A stretch of 48,802 bases of DNA from Deltaproteobacteria bacterium (GTDB lineage: Bacteria > Desulfobacterota > Binatia > UBA1149 > CAITLU01): positions 1 to 48,802 of the forward strand of contig JACRCR010000081.1 of NCBI GenBank assembly GCA_016218925.1, written 5' to 3'. Below the pieces are notes generated by a model. That model made no database searches. It saw only the letters and a list, made by a program, of their open reading frames with translations, and was not told where the DNA came from. The position numbers and the translations under genes are program-made. This document shows, piece after piece, positions 34,744 through 42,968 of this stretch. Positions within the stretch are counted from its first letter, which is position 1. Every line of letters starts with the position of its first letter.

Positions 34744-36645
34744 ATGTCAGCGGCAACCGCTTCGTCCTTTTCCGACCGACTCGGCGATACCCGCCCCGGG
34801 TCGAGCCGTCCGGTCGGACACCCGCTGGCCGCCTACCTGCGGGACCTCCATGAACGCCACGCGGCGTGCTCGGAAGGCGCACCGGCCTCGTACATCCCCG
34901 AACTGACCAAGGCCGACCCGAACTGGTTCGGCGTTGCGCTGGCCACGATCGACGGCGAAGTCTACGAGGCCGGCGACACCGAGCGCCTCTTCACGATCCA
35001 GTCGATCTCCAAGCCCTTCGTCTACGCGCTGGCCCTCCAGGACAACGGGCGCGATCGGGTACTGGCCAAGATCGGCGTCGAGCCGACCGGCGAGGCCTTC
35101 AACTCGATCAGCCTCTACACCGATACCGGCCGGCCCTACAATCCAATGATCAACGCCGGCGCGATCGCCTCCACCGGACTCGTCGCGGGCGCGGATGCCG
35201 AGGAGAGGATGGCGCGCATTCTGGCGCTGTTCTCCGCCTGCGCGGGGCGCGAGCTGACCATTGACGAGGACGTCTACCGCTCCGAGAAAGCCACCGGCTT
35301 CCGCAACTTCGCGATCGGCTACATGCTGCGCAACTTCGGCATCCTCGCGTCCGATCCCGAACCCGTCCTCGACGTCTACTTCCGGCAATGCTCGATCCTG
35401 GTTAGCGGGCGCGACCTGGCGGTGATGGCGGCGACCCTGGCCAACGCCGGTGTCTGCCCTGTTACCGGACGGGTCGCGATCGCCCGGCAGCACGTTCCGC
35501 AGATCCTGGCCGTGATGGCCACCTGCGGCATGTACGACTACGCGGGCGAATGGATCTATCGCGTCGGGATGCCATCCAAGAGCGGGGTCGGCGGCGGCAT
35601 CATCGGCGTGTTGCCGGGTCAGATGGGTGTCTCGGCGTTCTCGCCTCCGCTCGACGCGCGCGGTAACAGCGTGCGCGGGATCCGTGTCTTCAACGATCTC
35701 TCGGAGGATTTTCGCCTCCATCTATTCCACGCCACGCCGGCCGGCAGGTCGGTGGTGAGGCTTCGCTATGACGCCTCGTCGGTGGCCTCCAAACGCATCC
35801 GCCGCTTGGCCGAGCAGAGGGCACTGGCGGAGCACGGCAAACGCATCGCGGTTTTCGAATTGCAGGGCGAGCTGACGCTGTTCACGATCGAGCGCGTGAT
35901 CCGCGATGTACTGGCGCTGCCCGAGTTCATCACGCACCTGATCGTCGACTTCCGCCGCGTCTTCAGCGCCGACGCGCCCGCGCTGGGTCTTTGGACGACC
36001 TTTCTCGAGAGCGTGCGACACCGGTATCGCGAAGTGATTCTGACCGAGCTCGCGTCATTGCCGGGCCTCGAGGCGTGGTTCGACGAAACGATCACCGCCA
36101 GCCCGAGCCTGTCTCTGCAATCGCTGCCGAGCACCGACACCGCCCTGGAGGTGTGCGAGGACCAGGTGCTTGCACAGTGGTGCCCCGACGAACCGGGCCG
36201 CGCTCGCGTCGCGCTCGAGGATTTCGAGATATGCGAGGGGTTGGCGCCCGCCCGCATCGAGGTGCTGCGCGACGTGCTGAAGCGGCGGCGCTACCGAGCG
36301 GGCGAGACGATCCTGCGGCGCGGCGAAGAGGCGACCTCGCTGTTCTTTCTCACCGAAGGCGAAGCGAGCGTCCTGGTGGATCTTCCCGCCGGCGGCGTGC
36401 GGCGCCTGACAACTTGCACGCCCGGGATGCTGTTCGGAGAAATGGCCATCGTCGAGAGGCGACCGCGCTCGGCCACGGTTCGCGCCGACAGTGCGGTCGA
36501 GTGTTGCGTGCTCGCGCTGGACGACTTCGATCGCCTGACCGCCACCCACCCCGACATCAAGGTGAAGCTGCTCGAGAACTTCGCGCGCAACCTGTCGGCG
36601 CGCGTACGCCGCCTCACCGAAGAGGTGCGCGTCCTTGGCGAGTGA
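34744..36645 (+). CDS. glsA: Glutaminase A fused to STAS and cyclic-nucleotide-binding domains
   Basis: This 633-residue protein hydrolyses glutamine to glutamate and ammonia. The glutaminase domain (about 25-335) has the beta-lactamase-like catalytic pair Ser87-Lys90 in FTIQSISKPF, then GRPYNPMINAGAI and a glycine-rich KSGVGGGIIGVLPGQMG. A STAS-like domain (about 365-465; GKRIAVFELQGELTLFTIER) and a cyclic-nucleotide-binding domain (about 495-633; YRAGETILRRGEEATSLFFL, then FGEMAIVERRPRSATVRA) follow. FGEMA and RPRSAT form the phosphate cassette with its Arg, so ligand binding is plausible. Plain GlsA is about 310 residues. The nearby cyclase could make the ligand. Confidence 0.93.
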   Translation: MSAATASSFSDRLGDTRPGSSRPVGHPLAAYLRDLHERHAACSEGAPASYIPELTKADPNWFGVALATIDGEVYEAGDTERLFTIQSISKPFVYALALQDNGRDRVLAKIGVEPTGEAFNSISLYTDTGRPYNPMINAGAIASTGLVAGADAEERMARILALFSACAGRELTIDEDVYRSEKATGFRNFAIGYMLRNFGILASDPEPVLDVYFRQCSILVSGRDLAVMAATLANAGVCPVTGRVAIARQHVPQILAVMATCGMYDYAGEWIYRVGMPSKSGVGGGIIGVLPGQMGVSAFSPPLDARGNSVRGIRVFNDLSEDFRLHLFHATPAGRSVVRLRYDASSVASKRIRRLAEQRALAEHGKRIAVFELQGELTLFTIERVIRDVLALPEFITHLIVDFRRVFSADAPALGLWTTFLESVRHRYREVILTELASLPGLEAWFDETITASPSLSLQSLPSTDTALEVCEDQVLAQWCPDEPGRARVALEDFEICEGLAPARIEVLRDVLKRRRYRAGETILRRGEEATSLFFLTEGEASVLVDLPAGGVRRLTTCTPGMLFGEMAIVERRPRSATVRADSAVECCVLALDDFDRLTATHPDIKVKLLENFARNLSARVRRLTEEVRVLGE

Positions 36646-36733
36646 GGGGTCGCCACTGTCTGACGATTTCGAGGCGCGCTGGCCGCTGCCGCGGGGTCGC
36701 GCGAGGCGGGAGTCGGCGGCCTCGCCGGCCGTC

Positions 36734-37468
36734 TCAGGTCTCGAATTCCTCTATCTTGCCGAAAGCTTCCCGCAGCGCGTTGGACCACGCCGATGCCAGA
36801 TAGCGGAAATACTCGTCGTCCTGGCCGATCCGCCGCTCGTGTCGGATGTCGAGAGAGTCGCGCGCGTAGATCAACAGATCGATGGGCATGCCGACCGAGA
36901 GGTTCGAGCGCAGCGTGGAGTCGAATGACAGCAGCAGCAGCTTTGCCGCTTCGCCGAGCCCCATCGACGGGCGCGCGACGCGGTCGAGAATCGGCTTGCC
37001 GTACTTGTGCTCGCCGATCTGCAAGAACGCGGTGTCCTCGTTCGCCTCGATGAAGTTCCCTTCGGGATAGATCTGGAAGAGGCTCGGCGGCTCCGTGCCG
37101 ATCTGGCCCCCGAGCAGGCACGACGCGGAGAACCCGAGATGGCCCGCTTCCAGAGCCGGGCCGTCCACTCGCCGCACTTCGCGCACGGCGTCGCCCACCA
37201 GCCGCGCCGCACGGTAGAGAGAGGGCACCGACATCAGGCTCGGCGCCTGCGTTGCCGCGCTCGCCTCGATCTGCTCGTTCAGCAGACTGACGACCGACTG
37301 CGTGATGGAAAGATTCCCCGCGGTCAGCAGCACCAGTACGCGGTCGCCGGCGCTGCACCAGTGGTGCAGTTTGCGGAAGGTGGCCACATTGTCGATGCCG
37401 GCGTTGGTTCGCGTGTCGGCAGCGAACACCAACCCCTCGTCGAGCCGTAGTGCGGCGCAGTATGTCAT
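36734..37468 (-). CDS. Anbu proteasome-type subunit
   Basis: This 244-residue protein is an ancestral beta-subunit-like proteasome homologue. It begins MTYCAALRLDEGLVFAADTR, placing the catalytic Thr second, exposed after removal of Met, with Asp in ADTRTNAG and Lys in FRKLH forming the usual Thr-Asp-Lys set. The rest follows the NTN-hydrolase sandwich pattern. It is the last gene of a minus-strand cluster with a transglutaminase, an alpha-E protein and an ATP-grasp protein, the known Anbu neighbourhood. Peptidase activity of the family has been hard to show. GGGGGAC serves as ribosome site. Confidence 0.93.
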   Translation of the reverse strand: MTYCAALRLDEGLVFAADTRTNAGIDNVATFRKLHHWCSAGDRVLVLLTAGNLSITQSVVSLLNEQIEASAATQAPSLMSVPSLYRAARLVGDAVREVRRVDGPALEAGHLGFSASCLLGGQIGTEPPSLFQIYPEGNFIEANEDTAFLQIGEHKYGKPILDRVARPSMGLGEAAKLLLLSFDSTLRSNLSVGMPIDLLIYARDSLDIRHERRIGQDDEYFRYLASAWSNALREAFGKIEEFET

Positions 37469-37495
37469 CGAGTCCCCCGGTCAGCCCGGCCGAGT

Positions 37496-38308
37496 CTATT
37501 GCTGGGCCGACTGTTGTTGCACTTCGACCTGTACGTCGAGACTTTCGCCATCTCCGCCTCTGGTGAATCCGCGAACCGGGGCCGCGTAGCAACTGTCCAG
37601 ACCGCAAGCAAGGCGCACGTACTGCTGGGTCGGGCAGATGCGATTGGCGACGTCGAACCCGAGCCAGCCGAGACCGTCCACTCTCGCCTCCGCCCAGGCG
37701 TGCTGCGCGGAGGATCGTACCTCGTGCTCGACGAGCAGATAGCCGGTGACGTAACGCGCGGGAATGCCGCGGATCCGTGCCGCGGAGATGAAGATGTGCG
37801 CGTGGTCCTGGCAGACGCCGCGCCCATCGGCCAGCGCCTGCGCCGCACCGGTACGAGCATGGGTCGCGCCGATCTCGTAGTCGACCGCATCGCGGACCCG
37901 AGCCATCAGATCGTGGAGTTGTGCGATGATGCCGTCGCCTCGTACGGCGCCGGCGAGGGCGCGCATGGCGGCGTCGGGTTCGGTGCGCGGCGTCTGCCTC
38001 AGGTAGACGCGCAGTGGGACCGATTCGGGGAGACCGCTGACGACTCCGTTACGGTCCTCCGTTTCGACGGTACCGGCGGCTTCGACCTCGATCTCGTCGT
38101 GAGCGCCGGTGACAGTCAACTGGTGCACCTGGTTGTCGAACGCGTCGGTGAAGATCAGCGCGCGCTGGATGCCGGGCGCCGACACAGTCCACGAGATCAC
38201 TCGCTGGCCATCAAAGCGCGGCGGCGTGAGCCGCAGACTTTGCACGGAGTAGCGCGCCGGCGTCGAGTAGGCGTAGCGGGTGCGGTGCCGCACCGTCAGA
38301 CGTGCCAT
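37496..38308 (-). CDS. Transglutaminase-like cysteine protease family protein
   Basis: This 270-residue protein has the bacterial transglutaminase N-terminal beta domain (RLTVRHRTRYAYSTPARYSV) and a catalytic core with the triad Cys in GRGVCQDHAHIFI, His in SAQHAWAEA and Asp in GWLGFDVAN. It is cytosolic, with no signal peptide. The family acts as protease or peptide amide-transfer enzyme. Gaps of 19 and 27 bases to the alpha-E and Anbu genes support a single message. A role in making or cutting an isopeptide-like bond with the ATP-grasp partner is inferred from the cluster only. Confidence 0.93.
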   Translation of the reverse strand: MARLTVRHRTRYAYSTPARYSVQSLRLTPPRFDGQRVISWTVSAPGIQRALIFTDAFDNQVHQLTVTGAHDEIEVEAAGTVETEDRNGVVSGLPESVPLRVYLRQTPRTEPDAAMRALAGAVRGDGIIAQLHDLMARVRDAVDYEIGATHARTGAAQALADGRGVCQDHAHIFISAARIRGIPARYVTGYLLVEHEVRSSAQHAWAEARVDGLGWLGFDVANRICPTQQYVRLACGLDSCYAAPVRGFTRGGDGESLDVQVEVQQQSAQQ

Positions 38309-38327
38309 GGCGAAAACCCCCTGGATC

Positions 38328-39275
38328 TCACTCGAAGAAGTGGTAGTCGCGCGAGATCGCGTCGCTCAGCGCGTGGTTGCGGCGAATGAAATCGAGCAGG
38401 AACTCGTGCAGGCCGCACTGGAAGATGGGACCGATCTGCCCCGAGGCGAGGCAACTGCGGGTATCTTCGGCCAGCGCGTGACAGTGCGCGCTGTTGCCGT
38501 ACAGTCGTCCCAGATCATCCAGCGCCGAAGTGATCTCGTCATAGCAGGACATCAGCGAGCGCGGCATCTGCCGGTTGAGTATCAGGTACTCGGCGATCCG
38601 CGCCGGCCGGTAACTCTCCTTGTAGACCCAGCGGTAGCTTCGGTGCGCCGACACCGAGCGCAGGATGGCCGACCACTGGTGGTTGTCGGTGCCGCCGCCT
38701 ACGATCTCGTTCTGCGGCAGCAACACGTAGTACTTCACGTTCAGGATGCGCGCGGTGTTCTCGGCCCGCTCGGTGAAGGTCCCGAGCTGGTTGAAATAGA
38801 AAGTGTCGTTGCGCAGGATCGTGTTGAGCAGCGTGCCGCGGAACAGCGCCGAGCGCTGCTTGACCCAGCCGAGCAGTTCGGGGAGTTCGTTGCCTTCGCC
38901 GACCTCGGGCCGAACATCCTTGAAGTCGATCCACATCTGATTGAGGCTCTGCCACATCTCGGCGGTCATGGCGGTGCGCTGCGCACGAGCGTTCTGGCGC
39001 GCACGCGCGAGGCATGAACACACGCTCGAGGGATTGTCGGGCTCGAACAGCATGTAATTCACGACGTGGCGCGCTTCCAGCGAGGCGTGCTTCTGAGAGT
39101 AGCCGGACTCGCACCCGGCGGCGGTCAGTGTCGAGCGCCACTCTTCGTGGTGACCGTCACCCTCGCGCGGTCGTAGCGCGATCCGGTAGCCGACCTCTAT
39201 CAGCCGCGCCATGCTCTCGGCCCGCTCGACGTAGCGCGAGAGCCAGAACAGATCGCTGGCAGTTCGTCCGAGCAT
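38328..39275 (-). CDS. Alpha-E domain protein
   Basis: This 315-residue, nearly all-helical protein begins MLGRTASDLFWLSRYVERAE, the family hallmark (WxxRYxERAE). A later copy of the pattern, FTERAENTARIL, is present. Family members are encoded beside circularly permuted ATP-grasp enzymes and transglutaminases. The molecular role is unknown. It follows the ATP-grasp gene by 36 bases and precedes the transglutaminase by 19. Confidence 0.92.
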   Translation of the reverse strand: MLGRTASDLFWLSRYVERAESMARLIEVGYRIALRPREGDGHHEEWRSTLTAAGCESGYSQKHASLEARHVVNYMLFEPDNPSSVCSCLARARQNARAQRTAMTAEMWQSLNQMWIDFKDVRPEVGEGNELPELLGWVKQRSALFRGTLLNTILRNDTFYFNQLGTFTERAENTARILNVKYYVLLPQNEIVGGGTDNHQWSAILRSVSAHRSYRWVYKESYRPARIAEYLILNRQMPRSLMSCYDEITSALDDLGRLYGNSAHCHALAEDTRSCLASGQIGPIFQCGLHEFLLDFIRRNHALSDAISRDYHFFE

Positions 39276-39311
39276 GCGCCTCTACCTTTCCGAGCCTTTC
39301 ATGTCTGGTGC

Positions 39312-40727
39312 TCAGTCCTGCATGACCCAGGTGTCTTTGGTGCCGCCGCCCTGGCTCGAATTGACCACCAAAGAACCCTCTCGCAGCGCCACCCGCGTGA
39401 GTCCGCCGGGCGTCATACGGACACGGTCGCCGACCAGAACGAACGGACGCAGATCCACGTGACGCGGCGCAATCTCTCCCTCCACCAGCGTGGGGCAAGT
39501 CGACAGCGCCAGCGTCGGCTGCGCGATGTAGTTGTGGGGGCGGGCGGTGAGCTTGGCGCGAAACGCATCGAGTTCGCCGCGCGAGGCGGCCGGTCCTATC
39601 AGCATGCCGTAGCCGCCCGAGCCGTGAACTTCCTTCACCACCAGTTCGGCCAGGTGTTCGAGCACGTATTGGAGGTGGTCGGGGCGGCGGCAGTTGTAGG
39701 TCGGCACGTTCCTCAGGATCGGCGGACGGCCGGTGTAGAACTCGATGATCTCGGGGATGTAGCTGTAGATCGCCTTGTCGTCGGCAATCCCGGCTCCGGG
39801 CGCGTTGACGATGGCCACCCGCCCGGCCCGGTACACATCGAAGAGGCCTGCAACTCCGAGGGCTGAGTCGGGGCGGAACACGAGCGGGTCGAGAAACTCG
39901 TCGTCGATGCGGCGATAGACCACATCGACCTGCTCGAGTCCGCGCGTGGTTTTCATGTACAGCGCTCCGTCCTCCACCACGAGGTCCTGGCCTTCTACCA
40001 GTTCGATGCCCATCTCGTCGGCGAGAAAGGAGTGCTCGAAATAGGCGCTATTGAACTGGCCGGGAGTGAGCAGCACGATCACCGGGTCGCGCTGCAACCC
40101 CGGCGGCGCCACGCTTTCCAGTGTCTCGAGCAGGCTGTCGGGGTAGCTGTCGACCGGCGCGACGCGCACGCGAGCGAACAACTCGGGGAACATGTGCATC
40201 ATCGTTTCCCGATTCTCGATCATGTAGGAGACGCCCGAGGGCGTGCGCGTATTGTCCTCGAGCACGTAGAATTCGCTCTCGCCGGTGCGCACGATGTCGA
40301 CTCCGATCACGTGCGAATAGACCCCGCGCGGCGGGTCGGCGCCGAGCATCTCGGGCAGGAACGCCGAATTGTGGACGATCAGGTCTTCCGGGACGCGTCC
40401 GGCGCGCAGGATCTCCTGGCGATGGTAGATGTCGAACATGAACGCGTTGAGCGCACGGACGCGCTGCTCGATGCCGGCGGCCAGACGCCGCCACTCGCCC
40501 GCGCTGAGGACGCGCGGGACGATATCGAACGGGATCAGGCGCTCGTCGCTGCCCTCTTCGCCGTACACGGCGAAGGTGATCCCCGCCCGGCGAAACAGCG
40601 CTTCTGCTTCGCCGCTCTTCTGGCGAAGTCCGGCGGGCTGGTGGGCGGCGAGCCACGCCTGCACTTCGCGGTAGGGCGGGCGCACCACGTCGCCGCTTCC
40701 CGTCATCTCGTCGAATACCCAGGCCAA
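39312..40727 (-). CDS. Circularly permuted ATP-grasp type 2 protein
   Basis: This 471-residue protein (DUF404/DUF407 type) heads the Anbu cluster. Characteristic motifs are VYGEEGSDERLIPFDIVPRV near the start, YVLEDNTRTPSGVSYMIENR, LTPGQFNSAYFEHSFLA, and VVKEVHGSGGYGMLIGP with the ATP-binding Lys and glycine loop. Near the end, GGLTRVALREGSLVVNSSQGGGTKDTWV fits the family. ATP-grasp enzymes join a carboxylate to an amine, so this could form a peptide bond on a small substrate or protein tail, which transglutaminase or Anbu might process; this is inference. Confidence 0.94.
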   Translation of the reverse strand: MAWVFDEMTGSGDVVRPPYREVQAWLAAHQPAGLRQKSGEAEALFRRAGITFAVYGEEGSDERLIPFDIVPRVLSAGEWRRLAAGIEQRVRALNAFMFDIYHRQEILRAGRVPEDLIVHNSAFLPEMLGADPPRGVYSHVIGVDIVRTGESEFYVLEDNTRTPSGVSYMIENRETMMHMFPELFARVRVAPVDSYPDSLLETLESVAPPGLQRDPVIVLLTPGQFNSAYFEHSFLADEMGIELVEGQDLVVEDGALYMKTTRGLEQVDVVYRRIDDEFLDPLVFRPDSALGVAGLFDVYRAGRVAIVNAPGAGIADDKAIYSYIPEIIEFYTGRPPILRNVPTYNCRRPDHLQYVLEHLAELVVKEVHGSGGYGMLIGPAASRGELDAFRAKLTARPHNYIAQPTLALSTCPTLVEGEIAPRHVDLRPFVLVGDRVRMTPGGLTRVALREGSLVVNSSQGGGTKDTWVMQD

Positions 40728-41061
40728 GCGCGTCCCCTACGGTCCCTGCCCGCGTACCATGCAAGACTGGCACCAGCGCGAAGCAGCGGTATTTCGGAGA
40801 ACGACCGGACCAATGCCGGCGCGGCGCCGCCCATTCGGTCACCAGTGCCGATCTTTCGGGCAGGCCGCGCGCCTGGCCCCGCGTTCGTTCTTAGGTAAGG
40901 TTGCACGCGGCGCGCGGCTCGGTCCCGGGTCTTTCGACCGACCAGTGCATGGCTTGGGTAGTGGCCGGGATCGCGTTCTTGCCATCGCATCCGCACTTTC
41001 TTCACGAAGGAGCGAGGCAAGCGCGGAGTCCTCGGCTACAATCCACAGCCGGAGTGGTCCG
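40728..41061. other. Divergent intergenic region, Anbu cluster to TraB gene
   Basis: No supported gene is seen in these 334 bases, although an open frame continues upstream of the TraB start. No promoter pair or operator could be assigned on either strand. Confidence 0.35.
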
Positions 41062-42189
41062 GTGAAGCGTCGTTCTGTCATTCGAGCCCTGTGTGTGCCG
41101 CTGCTGGCGGTGCTCGCGTTGACGGCCTCGGCGGAGATCGCCAGCGGCGGGTGCCCCTGGGCGAAACCCGTCAAGGTCCGACCCAGGACGCACGCATGGG
41201 GGCTTCCCGGCAGGTCGGCGCCGGTCCCCTACGGCAAGTCAACCGCCCGTCCGCCGAAGATCATCGAAGTCGGGCCGCGGATGCGTGCCGCGGCCAGCCT
41301 GGATGCCTCGAGCGACGGCGTGAGCGTTACCGCGACGGCAGCGGCCGGCGCACGCGGCGTCAAGCGAGACGCCCCTGGTTCTACATCCGGCGAGCCGCTG
41401 CTTTGGATCGTCAAGTCGAAGACGGCGACGGTGTATCTCTTCGGCTCGTTGCATGTCGCCGACGCGAGCGTCTTTCCACTGCATCGGCGCGTCGAGGACG
41501 CGTTTCACGTGTCCGATACGGTAGTCTTCGAGAGTGAAGTCTCCCCGATCGCCAAAGTGCAGCAGCAACGTCTCCTGCAAGCGTACGGAACCTATCCACC
41601 CGGCCAGTCGCTCGATCAGCACGTCGACGGCGATGTGATGAACAAGCTCTACGCGCTGCTGGCGGGGTCCGGTCTCCGGCGCGACACCATGCTTCGATCG
41701 CGACCGTGGTATGCCGCGCTGGCGCTCACGGCAGTCGCCTTCGCGCGCGCAGGCTTCGATGCCGAGCACGGCATGGAGGAGCACTTCCGCCTGGGAGCGC
41801 GGCAAAAGAAAGTGGAGCACATCGAGGTCTTCGCGCAGCAAGCTGCGGTCCTCCGCGACATGTCCGAGCCCGAGCAGATCGCGGCGCTGCGCGAGGCGGT
41901 CGAGCGTTTCGACGAAATCGCGCCGGAGCTCGGCCGCGCGATCGCCGCGTGGAAGGCTGGTGATGTCGCGCGGCTCGAAGCCGAGCTGCTGGAGCCGATG
42001 CGCAAGACTTCGCCGGCGTTCTATTCGCGGATGATGACCGAGCGTAGTGCGACGATGGCGACGGCCGTCGAGCGGTACCTCGGCCGGCAAGGAACGACCT
42101 TCGTCGTGGTCGGAAGCGGCCACCTGATCGGCGACGGCAGCGTCGTCACTCTCCTGACGCGCCACGGTTACAGAGTCGAGCGGCTCTGA
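41062..42189 (+). CDS. TraB/GumN family protein, secreted
   Basis: This 375-residue protein is taken from GTG 41062, with GGAG before it and a signal peptide immediately after (RALCVPLLAVLALTASAEIAS). A 90-residue Ala/Pro-rich linker leads to the TraB domain, with LFGSLHVAD (the G-x-x-H motif), FESE, a helical middle including EEHFRLGARQKKVEHIE, and VVVGSGHLIGDGSVVTLL. These Gly-His and Glu residues form the metal-dependent peptidase site proposed for TIKI and TraB proteins. It sits in the periplasm or outer envelope. The substrate is not known. Confidence 0.9.
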   Translation: MKRRSVIRALCVPLLAVLALTASAEIASGGCPWAKPVKVRPRTHAWGLPGRSAPVPYGKSTARPPKIIEVGPRMRAAASLDASSDGVSVTATAAAGARGVKRDAPGSTSGEPLLWIVKSKTATVYLFGSLHVADASVFPLHRRVEDAFHVSDTVVFESEVSPIAKVQQQRLLQAYGTYPPGQSLDQHVDGDVMNKLYALLAGSGLRRDTMLRSRPWYAALALTAVAFARAGFDAEHGMEEHFRLGARQKKVEHIEVFAQQAAVLRDMSEPEQIAALREAVERFDEIAPELGRAIAAWKAGDVARLEAELLEPMRKTSPAFYSRMMTERSATMATAVERYLGRQGTTFVVVGSGHLIGDGSVVTLLTRHGYRVERL

Positions 42190-42342
42190 GCCGGGAGGTT
42201 CGCGGGCGCTGCCCGCCGCCGGCGCGCCAGACCGGCGATCTCCGACCAGTTCGGCGGCGTCACCGTCCCTTCCTGCTCATCCAGTACTGCCAATCGGCGA
42301 GGCCGTTGCCTCGTGACAGGTCGTGCCGTATCGTGCGCCGCT

Positions 42343-42744
42343 GTGATCGATGACGACGCCATCGTTGAGGTGCTGGTCCGCGAGTTCTCGGCGATCGCGG
42401 CGGTGTACCGTTTCGGTTCCGCGGTGGACGGCAGCGCGCGACCGGGGAGCGACATCGACCTCGCGTTCCTGGTGGACCATCCGGTCGATGCAGCACGACG
42501 CTTCTCCGTTCAGGAGATGCTCGCGGCCAGGCTGCACCGTGACGTTGACCTGGTCGATCTTGCGGCCGCGCCGACGGTCTTGCGCATGCAGGTCGTGGCC
42601 ACCGGAAAACCGCTCGCGACCATCGATCGGACGAGGCGAGACGTCTTCGAGGACTACGTCTTCGCATCTTACGCCAGGCTCAACGAAGAAAGACGCGGAA
42701 TCCTGGATCGGATCGCCGGCGAGGGGCGTGTCTACGGTGGATGA
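42343..42744 (+). CDS. mntA: MntA-type nucleotidyltransferase antitoxin
   Basis: This 133-residue protein (GTG 42343; GTG 42313 is an in-frame alternative) has the minimal nucleotidyltransferase motif YRFGSAVDGSARPGSDIDLA, i.e. GS-x10-(D)xD, and a C-terminal helix ending LNEERRGILDRIAGEGRVYG. MntA proteins inactivate the RNase toxin HepT by adding AMP. The stop overlaps the following hepT remnant by a few bases, as in intact pairs. The catalytic residues look complete, so the antitoxin may still be active although its toxin is broken. Confidence 0.85.
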   Translation: MIDDDAIVEVLVREFSAIAAVYRFGSAVDGSARPGSDIDLAFLVDHPVDAARRFSVQEMLAARLHRDVDLVDLAAAPTVLRMQVVATGKPLATIDRTRRDVFEDYVFASYARLNEERRGILDRIAGEGRVYGG

Positions 42745-42919
42745 CGTCGTCCTGAACGAGGCGGCGATCATCGAACGCTGCGTCGCTCGCGTGTGTGAAG
42801 AATACGACGGCGACGAGCGCAACCTCGTCGCCGACCAGCGTCGCCAGGATTCGATCATCACCGATCGCCTCGACGATTTTCTCGAATTCGCGCGCGTGGT
42901 GCTGGGTCAGACGGCGTAG
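42737..42919 (+). pseudogene. hepT: hepT toxin remnant with internal in-frame deletion
   Basis: From GTG 42737 (42728 also possible) about 60 codons encode the two ends of a HepT RNase: VLNEAAIIERCVARVCEEYD followed by GDERNLVADQRRQDSII, which then joins directly to RLDDFLEFARVVL, the usual C-terminal helix. Intact HepT proteins are about 130-140 residues and have between these parts a helical core with the Arg-x4-6-His catalytic motif (typically MVGFRNxxVHxY). That core, roughly 70 codons, is missing without a frame change. The product would lack toxin activity. Family comparison is from memory. Confidence 0.72.
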
Positions 42920-42968
42920 GCTACCGAGGCCGTGCGGCTTCCGCCGCGCGGCGGAGGGGTGAAACAGC

